In this document: positions 25,115-63,502 of the stretch, one piece after another
Numbering within the stretch: position 1 is the stretch's first letter
Layout: each line of letters opens with the position of its first letter
Origin: Acholoe squamosa
Lineage: Eukaryota > Annelida > Polychaeta > Phyllodocida > Polynoidae
Length of the DNA: 64,000 bases
Direction: 5' to 3'
Assembly: GCA_949317995.1 (NCBI GenBank)
Contig: OX439050.1
Coordinates: forward strand, 54,003,777-54,067,776
Translations under genes and position numbers: made by a program
The notes under the pieces: model-generated
Databases searched by the model: none
Seen by the model: the letters and a program-made list of their open reading frames with translations, nothing else
Told to the model about the DNA's origin: nothing

Positions 25115-28100
25115 CTGGAAGATATGATTGTATATAATTTCAGTGTCAATATGTTACACTCGATTCTGAAGACATCAAAAGTGAAATGCAACTGTTAGCA
25201 GTTTATCTTAGTTCTGACGTCGTCAAATCATCTAAATGCAGTTATTTCTCAGAATTTAAAACATTTTCGCAAATGTACTTTATCCTAGAATATATGGAAT
25301 ATTCAGCTTGGTGTTCAGCATGGAAACCTAGACGCCAACATGGGAAACTGATCTTGATCAATCAATGTCTGATGACGTCTATTACTTTATACAGAAAAGA
25401 GAGTTTCCAAGGCTTCACAGACGCTGACCGGGACCTCTTTTTCGTGACCTAGACATAATGAAAAAATATACCTGTCTCTTTTTCTATCAGTCTTAGACCC
25501 AAAGTCCAGCTGACCTCTATCACACGAGTGAGGCATACAGCGCCCATATAATTTTACTCTAGCAATAGAGGTCTAGTGGACTATGATTAATACCGTAATG
25601 CCTTGTGTATCTATGGCACGTCTTATGGACCCCAGGCATGCCTTATAGAAGCAGAATACATTAGGGAAGATTTTACTCAAAAATGTACCCAATACTCCTC
25701 CTATACAGTGGTAAAAAGGGATGGGGGGGTGTCATATGACCATAGGTCTTTGAATTTTGAAAATCTGCTGATTAGAACAGAAATTATGACATTTTAATTT
25801 TTTCTCAAGCATCTGCAAAGTGTGGGTGTGCCTTATACGTGGGGTATTACGGTAGGTATTTTTCTCACCTGGTTGCCGCTATAGTGCCAAGAGTTAACAG
25901 TCAGAGTACAGGTGTGTTCAGACTGTGACGTCACACACCCCACCACGTGTTTCACCTTGGGCAGGTAGAGGATCTCTCCGTCCTTATACACCAGGGGGCG
26001 TGCCAGGGGGTCATACTCTACATCCGGGGTCAAACTGACACAGAGAAACATTAATGTATCAGACTACACTGTGAAAACAACTGTTGAATCTACCGTGGAT
26101 CCTAAAACTAAACAGTGAACCAACACTTTTGTATTGCAGCGTGCCAGTGTAGTTTTTACAAGAGGCCCCAGGTGGCAGTATGGTCGTACACAAATGTACA
26201 AGGAATTTCCGTGAAAATAATGACGGATTTCTGGGAACTTTGGCACAAGGATTCCCTCGTTGTTGCGGCATTATCTTTTTGTTTATAGTGTATCTAATCT
26301 GAGGTTGATCAGTTCTCTTTTTTCCGATTTTTTTAATGTAATTTAGTTGTTCATGAGTGCCGATCCTCTCGCTTCTCCTTCATGGATGAGCAATCAATTT
26401 TCAGTAATGCCTAACCTCTTACAAGTGTATTAGAATAAAACTTTTCAATGACTCATGACTTGGATAATAGGATTTGAGTACATCATATACTGACTGCAAG
26501 TACCATAAAATACCCCAATTATGAGGGATGGGTTATATTCGGCGATATACCAAAGGTGTACCGTGATGACCGGTTTAAGCACAGGGATCTCAAATGACTG
26601 AAGGTCTTGGTTAAGCACTTGGTTAGAACCCCCCCCCCCCCGCTTTCCTAAACGGGATAAAACACAATAGGAACTGAGGTTTGTATAAAAAAAAAAGAGG
26701 GTATCACCCTATGTTCAGCCTGTATAAATAATAGAAATATAAACAAATAACCACTCACTCTCCTATGACTTTGAGATCTGGTAGCCACATAGCTTCTTTG
26801 GGTAGGATGAGAGGAGACGGGGTGTATTGGTCTTTGTATGCCATGGATAAATCCATCCAGTTCTTAAAAATAGACCAAGACATTGAGAAATACATTCATG
26901 GATGACTTTATATTACACGCTGTCTAAATTTACAGTTATCAAAATCATATCACACCACACTCAAAGCCCGAAATGTAAATCTGCAGTGAGAATCAGTGTA
27001 CTGAGTAGGGGGCAATCTACTGGAGGGTCATTGGATTTGTACTAGAAGCAAGTTTTGGTGTATTCCAAAAATACATTGCACCTGGTGTAAATACAGGTGC
27101 GCAGTATTACAGTGCGATGATCAAAGTTATTTCTTCATAGCACAAGGTAGAGTTAGGAACTTCTACAATCGGCTTCTATCTTTGTGCATGTGCACATCTG
27201 CAAGATGATTCAACTAATGTCTGATAACTTTAGTTCTTTAGTTTCAACCATAACCATGGCTGGCAGATGGTCATAGATAATCAATACTCACTTTTCATGC
27301 AGTAAGTTACTAAATTCTACAAGTTAACGACCCACACTGTTATTGCTCAATCGGGGAACATTACTGATATTTTGTACACATGTATTTTTCTATTACATTT
27401 CTAGATTGCAAGCTTTTTTCCATTTCAAAATGACTCTGCCCATAATATATTCATCTTTGATAATGTATATAAATACTTACATATCTCTCAAGGCCTACAA
27501 ATGTTAGTATCAGGTTCTGTTCATCAAAGTTGACAATGCGGATGAGTCCCAGTGAGAAGCGCACCCTGACTGGTCCGCTTATATTAGGCTGAGGTGGCAA
27601 TGGGTATTGTTCATAACGGCCACGTCCTCCAAGAACCGTATCAACCACCTGGTAAGATAAATAGCATGACGAAAGTAATCAATAGTTTATAAAGCTATGT
27701 AGATCTAGACCTGGAGCCCATTTCTTAACACACTATGACTGCTGTCCTTTAAATCGTAGCGAGAACCTAACAATTTGGCCATAACAGTACCATGCACTAG
27801 TAGTCCCTAATATCTGCACCAGTATGACTGCCCTACCTAACCTTATGTAATTACTGCATAGCTGCTAATCGTAGTGAGCAGTCGTAGGGCAGTTCCTACG
27901 ATAGCCTGGCTTATTCTTGGCATTTTTAAATAGTAGTGGCTGTGTGTAGTCGTAGTACATTGAGAAATGGCCTCCAGAACACCCTCTTAAGTGGTGTTCC
28001 AAACCCTAGGCCATTCTTAACAGTCATTGGGCCAGGGTCCCTTCCTTTACCATGGCTCCTAGAGTATAGAGTCTTCACCGGTGGGCCGATTCTGTATTAT

Positions 28101-30188
28101 CGCCCACTTGGGGGAGTCAGGTTCCTGTCTGGCATAGTTTAATTTTTAAACAATAGGTGTCTCTGACCTCCCTCTTTCTCTATGTGTGCTAGTGGTGCCC
28201 TCTAGGGTGAGGTCGGCTTCCCTAGCCCACTTAAAAGGGTCTATATCTCCTCTTTCCTATCCCCTCAGGATGTGTGTGGTGCACATATGCGCGGGCACTG
28301 ACACATTCCTCTGTTAAATTATCAACCTGTGAAGCACGGGATAGCCACTTAGTGTCCCTAAAGTGCTGTAAAACACAAATCAATCAATCAATCTAGGGTG
28401 AGGCCTGTACACTAGGCAGACTGGAAACTGACTGTGCAAGGCATTATGGGATATCAGAGATCCGACTATGGGTCTGCACTCAAGGTTGTTAGAATAAGGG
28501 CTTAGAATCAAGGGCCCTATGGTTTATTGGATTATCATGGGTCTTGGCACAGTGTCTCTCCTACCGAGTCTCTCAGAACTCTATTACTGCCCTTATTAGT
28601 ATCAGACAGCCTGGTCCTAGTGATCCTGAACAAGTGCTAGGGGCTCTCTTATGATGCAAATTTGGGTTGATTGATTGTTTTGTAGACAATGCACAATTCC
28701 GCCATTGGCAATGGGGATTGTCCTATAATTGGCCGTCAGTCTCATACACCTTTTACGGCTAGCCCTTATCAAGTGTAGCTATTTTGGTAGTTTGACTTTC
28801 TAAACTTTTACCTGAAGGCGTTGTGCCTTAGTCCGTGATCCAACAAAACGAGTAAAGAATTCCCCCATGTGTCCGTCTGCACCTCCGAGAAACTATAACA
28901 ACAAGAACAATGTTTGTAAATTATGTGAGTCCCTATTTAGCTTACCTCAGGTGTTTAGCTGTCTAAACGATTAGATGGACATTTAGAGTTTACAGACATA
29001 TGCAATAAAAGAATAAAGTACTATATCTTGTGTGTTGTTTCCTCATTTACTTTCTGGGGAACATCAGCAGATATTACAAGTGAAAAGTCTCCATTTGTAT
29101 GAGTCACAAGTAAATATAAACATACACACTGCCTTAGAAGGAGAGACTTCAGAAATTATGGCAGCTTGGCAGGAAGCACATTAGAACTTATTGATTATTT
29201 TACATGGATGAGGGTGGTGTAGGATAAATCCAGTCACATCTCTGTTGCTGTCTCAATTTCCATGACGTTTAATTATATATGAAGTTATTGAGACATCTAT
29301 CTGACCTAAATGTTTCGACATTAAGCATGTGTAGACCTAAACTTGTCTAAAACCTAAATACCATTTTTGAAGTGTATTCGCCCCCGAGTTGCATGTTATT
29401 GTTGGATATCAGTCACAAGTCATGACGTATCCATTAACTACTTATTTTATTACACAATTAATCAATAGATAATCAATAGAAAATCAATAAGTATAATTTG
29501 AGTGCCATAGTGTGTGTATAACACAAGGTTTGACAGTTTGCACCACGAAAAAGATGAACCAGGCCTGGATGCGAACATGTGTGCCTAACATTCAGAGAGC
29601 AGCGCGCTGTCCATTATACCATCGGTACAGGCATCTTAGTGGCCGGCAGCTGCTGGCTTGGTTTGAACGCGTCCAGCAGTACCGTATATTCTCCATAGTT
29701 ATAATGCTATTCTAACCTTGCTCATGTGAGAGTTGCTGGGGTCGCTACTATCCAGGTAGGGGCTATGGCATTATACATATACAGGCAAACACAACACTTT
29801 CTCGTCAGTCACTGTGGCGCAATGGATAGGGAGCTAGTCTTCCAACCAGAAGGGTATGGGTTCGACCCCTGCCCTTGGCAATAGAATTCTCGTAGGTTTT
29901 AACATGTGACATATGACATGTAAGGTGTGTCTGTTATCCATGAATAATTATCCTTGGATAACCACACACCTTACAAAAGTCATGATGCATGCATCATGCC
30001 ATGCAATATCGACAGGTATGTGCATGGGAATATCCAGGAAAAGCACTCAGAATCACAGAAATTGTGTAATAAGCTCTCATAAACTATACCGCTTGTAAAA
30101 AAATAATGATTAAAGATCGGATACCTACCTGAAACATAGATAGAATTCCTAGGAGGGTTAAATAACTCTGCTTGATGTTACACCTCAT
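24944..30188 (-). CDS. Secreted pentameric-channel ligand-binding-domain protein (AChBP-like, 6 exons)
   Basis: Coding exons: 30188-30129, 28892-28812, 27648-27481, 26862-26759, 26034-25869, 25114-24944. All AG/GT junctions are in phase, giving 249 residues. Residues 1-20 plus FLGG form a signal peptide. The rest follows the extracellular domain of nicotinic-type receptors: VRFSLGLIRIVNFDEQ (beta-1/2), WMDLSMAYKDQY, AMWLPDL (loop A region), VYKDGEILYLP, a Cys-loop (C-x8-C), VNSWHYSG (loop B Trp), AAWDM, and DEIVTLTYTLRLQRK (beta-10). TAA follows at the point where membrane helix 1 normally starts. It is likely secreted and pentameric, like molluscan and annelid acetylcholine-binding proteins. 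The vicinal Cys pair of loop C and the loop A Tyr are absent, so the ligand is unknown. The start could move if an upstream coding exon exists, since no in-frame stop lies between the acceptor and this ATG. Confidence 0.85.
25869..26034 (-). CDS. AChBP-like exon 5: Cys-loop and loop B
   Basis: 166 bases between tgtcag and gtgaga. Contains the Cys pair with only eight residues between (13 in channels, 12 in Lymnaea AChBP) and NSWHYSG with the loop B Trp. A MITE ends 32 bases upstream of its acceptor. Confidence 0.9.
26066..26291 (-). mobile_element. MITE family A, copy 4
   Basis: From acactgtgaaaac to tttatagtgta, inside an AChBP-like intron, 32 bases from the exon 5 acceptor. Confidence 0.75.
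26759..26862 (-). CDS. AChBP-like exon 4: loops D/A region
   Basis: 104 bases between tttaag and gtgagt. WMDLSMAYKDQY ... AMWLPDL parallels the family pattern WxDxxLxWxPxxY ... WxPD. The loop A Tyr that follows WxPD in nicotinic receptors is missing (KVIG instead). Confidence 0.88.
27481..27648 (-). CDS. AChBP-like exon 3: beta-1 and beta-2
   Basis: 168 bases between accag and gtaagt, 56 codons. PVRVRFSLGLIRIVNFDEQN matches the highly conserved beta-1/beta-2 region. NIS is a single N-glycosylation sequon. Confidence 0.88.
28213..28391 (+). mobile_element. SINE family C variant with (AATC)n tail
   Basis: The 5' half matches family C (cttccctagcc ... cattcctctg) but the 3' half is replaced by a different sequence ending AATCAATCAATCAA. 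Target duplication TCTAGGGTGAGG at 28201-28212 and 28392-28403. Confidence 0.85.
28812..28892 (-). CDS. AChBP-like exon 2
   Basis: 81 bases between ttatag and gtaaaa, 27 codons. FFTRFVGSRTKAQRL corresponds to the N-terminal helix that precedes beta-1 in this fold. Confidence 0.8.
29447..30072. mobile_element. TIR element D copy 1 with opposed tRNA-like promoters
   Basis: Perfect 13-base terminal inverted repeat TTATTACACAATT / AATTGTGTAATAA. Inside, a leftward tRNA-like unit (A box TGGTATAATGG, B box GTTCGCATCC, read on the minus strand about 29570-29630) and a rightward tRNA-Arg-like unit at 29812-29880 (TGGCGCAATGG, GGTTCGACCCC). No ORF. Confidence 0.75.
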
Positions 30189-30200
30189 AGTGTCTGTGTT
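30129..30200 (-). CDS. AChBP-like exon: start codon and signal peptide
   Basis: Acceptor cctttcag ends at 30201, 12 untranslated bases follow, then ATG at 30188 and 20 codons up to the donor gtaggt. The hydrophobic core YLTLLGILSMFQ after an Arg/Lys start fits a signal peptide. The acceptor implies an upstream, probably noncoding exon I could not place. Confidence 0.72.
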
Positions 30201-30639
30201 CTGAAAGGCCAATGACATGTTAATAATTTTGCCTTTCACTTTTCACCTGAACAAGTTAAAGGCTTGCACAAATGAGGCAAACTTAGATTTACAATGCCAT
30301 TACGATAGTTTAGAACTGTGTTCTTCCCCATTCTCTCAGGATATTTTCACTACTCACCTCTTGTCCTCACTGTCTGTGATCTCGTGCTGTTCCCTCTTTC
30401 CAATATGGGAGTCCCTTTATACACTGCCCCATTTTATTGGAACAGTGCCAAAGCAATAACCGATACCACATCAATCCACACTGAAACTGTGCCATTCCAA
30501 TCATCTCTACAAAAAGTACAGACATCTATGAGAGATCACGGTGTGAATGGCATTGTAATTATAGATGCCACAGTGGCCGGGACTGCCTCCCCCATAACCG
30601 CAACAGGCATGGTAAAGCTACTGGACATGAGGTGTGTGT

Positions 30640-30844
30640 ACCGATAATGTATTGGTCAGCGAGTCGCGCTGCAAACCCCAGGTACAGGCGTTCGCGTCCT
30701 GGCCTGGTCCACATTTTTGGCTTCATAGGAGATATGAAGCAGTCAGTAGCATGTCGAGTCCCGGTCCTGGCATGGAGGTGAATGATTTTTTTCATTAAAT
30801 TTATTAATATTCTATTGATAATCTATCGAGTAATCGTGTAATAA
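30640..30844 (-). mobile_element. TIR element D, truncated inverted copy
   Basis: A tRNA-like unit on the plus strand (GTTCGCGTCCTGGCCTGG) followed by the terminal CGTGTAATAA. The outer flank is an inverted copy of the flank left of copy 1 (29388-29446). Confidence 0.6.
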
Positions 30845-30850
30845 AATAAT

Positions 30851-30983
30851 AGTTAATGGATATGTCATGACTTGTGCCTGATATCAAACAATAACATGCA
30901 ACTCGGGGGGCTTCGTCCCCTTGTTGCATGTTATTGTTTGATATCAGGCATGCGTCATGACATATCCATTAATTACTTGTTCA
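30851..30983. repeat. Long palindrome, arms about 65 bases
   Basis: GGATATGTCATGAC ... CAACTCGGGGGGCTTCGTCCCC ... its reverse complement. Centre near 30916. Confidence 0.85.
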
Positions 30984-31300
30984 TTATCAGCCTAGATCAT
31001 TCACGAATATTATTGTGGACAGCATTTGTACTACCAATACATCTAATAAGTGCAAGTGGTTTATTAATAAAGCCTTATCATTATTATCATAGTAGTATTT
31101 GTGTGGCACTGCTAAAGATTACGACAATTCCACAAAGGCAGGAATCCAAGAAAGGGTTCAGCACTACCACAAGCAATCAGGTGGGGTATTGCATGTACGT
31201 GTATCAAAATGTAAGGAGAAAACTGCCAGCGTTGAGCATCTGAAATTAATAAACCTCATGAAGTTAACATTATACATTTATTTCACGTGAATAACGATGG

Positions 31301-31560
31301 CCCATAGACTTAACGTTGGAGGGCTGTACGCCACACCCCCAGTGGCATAGCATGTCTCGATCCACACTGCTGGTCACGTGACTACTTTATAGGCTAAATT
31401 AAGTGCATTTAATCACCTTAAATTAAAATGACATGGAATAAATACAGAACTGAACTCACGTATATTGTCAGAGATCCACATCTCCAGAGGATGTCCTCCC
31501 CTCAGGATGGATCAGTGACAATGTACGCCATGGTCGTTCAGTTCTGTCTATTTGTCAAAC
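31301..31560. repeat. Second copy of the inner part of the 4.6-5.7 kb foldback
   Basis: Shares CGCCACACCCCCAGTGGC, GTCGATCCAC-like and CAGAACTGAAC ... GTTCAGTTCTG with 4840-5166. Confidence 0.6.
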
Positions 31561-31654
31561 TTGTGAGTTGGTGACCGATATTCTACTCATTCATACGGGT
31601 ATACCATGCTGACAGTAAAGGCTTGATAGCCACTTCAGGATTGCACATCACTGC

Positions 31655-31920
31655 TATTCGAGGCGTTCGGGCAGCGGTTTTCTAACGATATCTAGTGCAT
31701 TATGGGTAGGGTTGACCTCGAACGCTAACGACAAACCCTTAGTTTGTTCCCTCCACCCCTCTCCACCCCAGCCATCTCTTGGTAGGTACCAGTGGTTAAC
31801 TATGCTTGGGAGGGTAGTAAGTTGACTCAGGGATCAACATTGACCTACATGGGGCAGACCAATAGGGGGTGGCCTTACAAACCAGCATTGATCCCTCGGC
31901 CGTACTCCGAACACCTCAAT
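31655..31920 (+). repeat. Dispersed repeat E, copy 1
   Basis: GAGGCGTTCGGGCAGCGG through CTCGGCCGTACTC. A reverse-complement copy is at 37868-38136. Confidence 0.8.
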
Positions 31921-32282
31921 TGGTTGTCAAAAGGTCCGTATATCCCATTTCAGAGTCGTTTGGGCATCGGTACTCTACGTGATTGCAAACAATTTACCCC
32001 ACTACCACATGGCACGGGTTGAGCAGGCCTGGATATAGGGCACTCTCATCGAGGAGAGACTCAATCAAAGAGCAGCTCTGGTTGATTCATTCCTACACCA
32101 AATGCACTGCAATGCCCTTGATTGACAAGTGTATGGAGCTGGTTTAGATACGAACTTGGTAAACTCATTTGCCAACCTACGTGCAGACACCTCATTTTGT
32201 TCACGTGAGGGTGTTGTATATGGTGTAGGTCTGGATTCTAACTTCAGTGTTACTGTGCCGTTGGTCGGGTGACTTTTCCCTG

Positions 32283-32285
<3 letters not shown>

Positions 32286-32347
<62 letters not shown>
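32286..32347. repeat. (AT)n microsatellite
   Basis: About 31 AT units. Confidence 0.95.
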
Positions 32348-32355
<8 letters not shown>

Positions 32356-34772
32356 TGCAAAATAAAAGTATAGAAAAAATCAGTCGGATTTGCAGACAGT
32401 CGTCCAACCAACCGCGGTGGAACCAACGCTTTAGACCAAATGACTGTCTGAATAGGTACAAGGTACACAATATAGAAACATATCTTTTCTAGGCCCCCGA
32501 TGCTTTTCTCAAATCCATTCATCCTGAGTCATACATGTTGTTATATCAATAGAACTCAGTCCTTGATTAAAAATATTATGGGGACAATGCAGTTAAGAAG
32601 TCTTCATATGAATATGGTTCCATAATCTTTATTTACAAAAATGGCATTATTTGAGACCCCTTTGGGGAACGTTAACATCGTGCTATGGATTTCATCAGCA
32701 TTCACATAGGTGTACAAAAACAGTATTATCAATACACTAAAGCCGTTATCTCTCATACCCTAGTGTCTACAACGAAATGCAAACCTTAAACCTAATATCA
32801 ACATCGGCTTGAGTGTTGATGATTATCAAGACAATGTTTGATAAGCACACTTTTAAATCGTCACAGCATAACTGATTGGATTGCTTGATTTGGCAAGAGA
32901 TATTCAACTTTGGTAAATGCTGAATGCATTCTGCTAAAACTGAAATTTCAATATTCTACATCTAACTGGCACTGTACTTATCATGTTCCCTTTGGGAGGA
33001 GCAAACGTTCGATTTACATCACAGTGACAACAAACATGAAAGAAATGATGAAAAATATATTTGTAATATTGTAATAGTAATAAGATCTAATAAGCCTGAC
33101 AATGACCAGGTCTTAAGATAACTGTAAGTTATATGGTAACAGAAACACAGAAAATACCCATAATATGGGTATTTTCTGTGTTTCTGTTACTACGACTAAA
33201 CCAAAGATTTTTTTTTCTAAATCGTGATTACCAAAACAGATACATACTAATACTTCCATTACTACACTTGTAGCTAGCACCTTTGAACACAAAATTATAG
33301 GCCTGCAATATATGATATCTTGGCATGAGACATGAGAACTGTCAACCTTTTCAATTGTCACTCTCAATTAAATCTTAATACATGCAAGCTAGTACAATGA
33401 ACCAGAGGAAGTTGTAGATAGTGTAGTGTGGGCATAGATGGTTCCATTACAGCAAAGACATATTGATAATTCCTAGACAGCAGATAGGTATCGTTATCGC
33501 AGAGGTGCTGCCATCAGGAGTCATACACATTTAAATGTACTAAATTAGAATTGGAAAGGAAAAATTGGACACTTGAGAAAACAGTGATATCATAGAAAAA
33601 GTCTGAAAAATTGATATCTGGCAGGGTTGAATGGCAATTTAATTACCTTTACAATGTATGTATGGTCAATCTAAAATTTGGTATATATTTTGACAAAATT
33701 ATTTAAGTCACCCTATTTCATGGTCAATCTCATTCACACAGGTTTTTTTCCTTCTGATTCTTTTATAGCAACCATAGTCATATAGGTTACGGGTCTACCC
33801 ATGACTTTAAGATGGGTTAGGCCTGTGTTCATTTTACAATGAAATGACCTTTTCAATCACTCATCTTCAAGCTCAAAGCCCTTGCACCAAATCACAGTTC
33901 TGTAATGTCGATTTCATACAACATGTGGCGACACAAATCATGCTCTCACAGTACGATCATAGCCACCACTTTATGTTACTAGTCTTTAAATTGTCAGGGT
34001 GACAACTCAAGAGATATCACAGAGATATCTGACAATATAACATATTGGATACATGTCACGTCTTATCGACTCTTTATTTTCATCACTCGGGAATGTCAGC
34101 CGGTTGGTTTGGCCACTAAAAAAAATCCTGCAGTTGACTATCAAGAATAGACATCCTAACACTTTTGAAATGTCAATGATAACTTTTGGATTATAATGCA
34201 GTTTTTCATACACGCAACGTCTGCGATGAGCCCGTGATGCATAGATATCGGGCCCTAACGAGCTGCCTCATCACTTTCTCCATGGCTTGCTGATTTTTCT
34301 TGGAGTGGCCTATTACAGCTTTTTTTTTTTTTTTACATTATCAGTATTATCACCTCAGACTAAATTTATTATATCGCCCAAGGGCATTCCTGCAATATAC
34401 TAATATATATTATAGCTCAGTACTTACAGTTTAGGCTTATCATCATATTATTTTTTTTTTCATATTTCATGATGGCATAATAGGAATATCACATGTCGAG
34501 TTAAGCACATTCTGCTAACTTTAGCACTTAAAATTAATGGTATACATCACCGGGTATGATTGAGTAAGTAATACATGCATATATTATGCATTTTGTAGCA
34601 CTTTGTGAAATAGCCCTTTACATATTAACAAGACACATGTACCTCGCGTATAAGGCACAATATACTGTTCAGGAACATCCTATGAGTAATACTGTTGTAC
34701 TATATAAGTAATGTATAGATATTGGGCACCAACACAACCAACTCGGTGCCCGATATATATACCTTACTAACT
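32348..34772. other. Intergenic, between the kinase and AChBP-like genes
   Basis: AT-rich, no gene seen. Contains a perfect palindrome at 33136-33190. Confidence 0.5.
33136..33190. repeat. Perfect 55-base palindrome
   Basis: Arms of 27 bases (GTAACAGAAACACAGAAAAT...) around a single central A. Confidence 0.95.
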
Positions 34773-35475
34773 TTATTACACGCTAAAACCAATCAAATAT
34801 CAATAAATTCAATTTGAAAAAAAAAATCATTCACCTTCCCATTGGACTCGAAGCACAAGGTTTGACAGCTTGCACCACGAAAAAAACAAACCAGGCCAGG
34901 ACACGAACGCCTGCACCTGGGGTTTGGAGCGCTACTTGCTGGCCACTATACTATAGGTACACACACCTTGGCACCCGGCAGCTGCTGGCTTGGTTTGAAG
35001 TGTCCAGCAGTACCATATATTCTCATGTTAAGGCCTGGTCAATTTGCCACTTAGTAAGGAGGTTTAGGTAGTAGTTAGTACTAATACAACCCCAGGCTTT
35101 TACAAGGGGAGATATGGTATGTCGCTGTCGCAGCTATGGGTAAGGCAGCTCTGGCCACTGTATACCCACTGTGGTGTAATCCTAACTTAATTCTACTGCT
35201 GCTATTCTCGTAAGTCCCTGTGGCGCAATGCATAGGGAGTTGGAATTGGGACCCCTGCCCTTGGCAATAGAATTCTCGTAGGTTTAAACATGTGACATAT
35301 GACATGTAATGTGTGCCTGATATCCATGGATAACAGGCACTGGGTGCCTTATATCCATGAATATCAGTACACCTTACAAAGGTCATGATGTATGCATCAT
35401 GATGTGCAATATCAACAGGTATCAGAATGGGAATATCCAGGAAAAGCACCCTCAGTCACAGAAATCGTGTAATAA
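34773..35475. mobile_element. TIR element D copy 2
   Basis: Ends TTATTACACG / CGTGTAATAA. Same order of leftward tRNA-like unit (A box TAGTATAGTGG, about 34890-34970) and rightward tRNA-Arg-like unit (35217-35275, B box decayed), sharing TAGAATTCTCGTAGGTTT and ACATGTGACATATGACATG with copy 1. Confidence 0.75.
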
Positions 35476-35876
35476 AATATAATATCCTATCCTACAGGGC
35501 GCACCCTGACTTTAGGTAGATTACATAAGGGGGAGCAAGGGGCTATCCTCACATTTTTGTCATTGTGCTTTTATGCGAGGTACTACGGTGTACACACGTA
35601 TGTCTTTTACAAAAGAAGGCATTAGTCTGAAGCACTTCATTGACTATTATTGAACACATATTATAATCGTGTTTCCTGTCATGTTTGTAACATCCTTAAT
35701 GAATAAAGTTCATGAATATAATTGTTTATAAAACGTAAGATAAGAAAGCATACGGAGGAAGGTAAAACGAGACATCAAATAAGTAAATTGTGAAATGGCT
35801 CTGTATCCTTGTAACTAACATCAAAAGGTATGCTTGAAATCTCAAAAGTATTCTTGACAAAGCGTCTAGATGTTAG

Positions 35877-36103
35877 AATGTAAAAGAAACTGTTTAATCT
35901 ACCAGGGATCCTCGTAAAACTGAACAGTGAACCACCATAATTCAAAAGCACTGAACCAGTGTAGTTTTTTACAAGAAGCCCCAGGTGGCAGTACCGTGGT
36001 ACAGAAATGTATGAGGAATCTCAGTCAAAAATAGCAATGGATCTCTGGCAACTTGGGGACAAAGAATATGCCTTTTGATTTGATTACATTTCTTTTACAG
36101 TGT
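35877..36103 (-). mobile_element. MITE family A, copy 5
   Basis: From atgtaaaagaaactg to cttttacagtgta, downstream of the kinase stop codon. Confidence 0.75.
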
Positions 36104-36169
36104 ACCTGAAACAACCTTACACTAACACATGATTAGGACAATGGTATGCTCATGAAACTAAACACTTAT

Positions 36170-36370
36170 TTAGTGCCTCCCCACGCCGCGTAGCGGGGGT
36201 CCCGCGAAGCGGGATGGGAGGCGCTATGATGATTGCATTTCCCCCATGTGATGATGTGTCACAATACAGAATCCCCAAATTAAATTCCCTCATATGCAAG
36301 AAATGAGGTTGTGACCACTTAAAAAATGTCGGGAGGCGTTTTTTACGCGGTCACAACCACATTTCTTGTG
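36170..36370. repeat. Two adjacent hairpins
   Basis: GCCTCCCCACGCCGC ... ATGGGAGGCGC at 36176-36230, and AAGAAATGAGGTTGTGACC ... GGTCACAACCACATTTCTTG at 36298-36370. Confidence 0.7.
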
Positions 36371-36554
36371 TCAATGAATTATGCAGTGTTGTTGATCATT
36401 AAAAAGATTCCAGTATGAAATGTGATATAAGTGATATGTATGAATACTGTATGAGGAATGATAGCGGAGACTTCATTGGCCGATCCTCCCAATGCCAGAT
36501 GTAAGAGGTGATGCCATTGGATGACGCCATCACATATGACATAGAAGGACTTCC

Positions 36555-63502
<26,948 letters not shown>

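Noticed and set aside
29807..29880. Functional tRNA-Arg gene
   Set aside because: A and B boxes are good but the acceptor arm does not pair and the anticodon arm is irregular; the same unit recurs decayed at 35217.
30318..31243. Plus-strand frames of 109 and 123 codons
   Set aside because: They run across tRNA-like and palindromic repeat sequence, opposite to the AChBP-like gene's first coding exon region.
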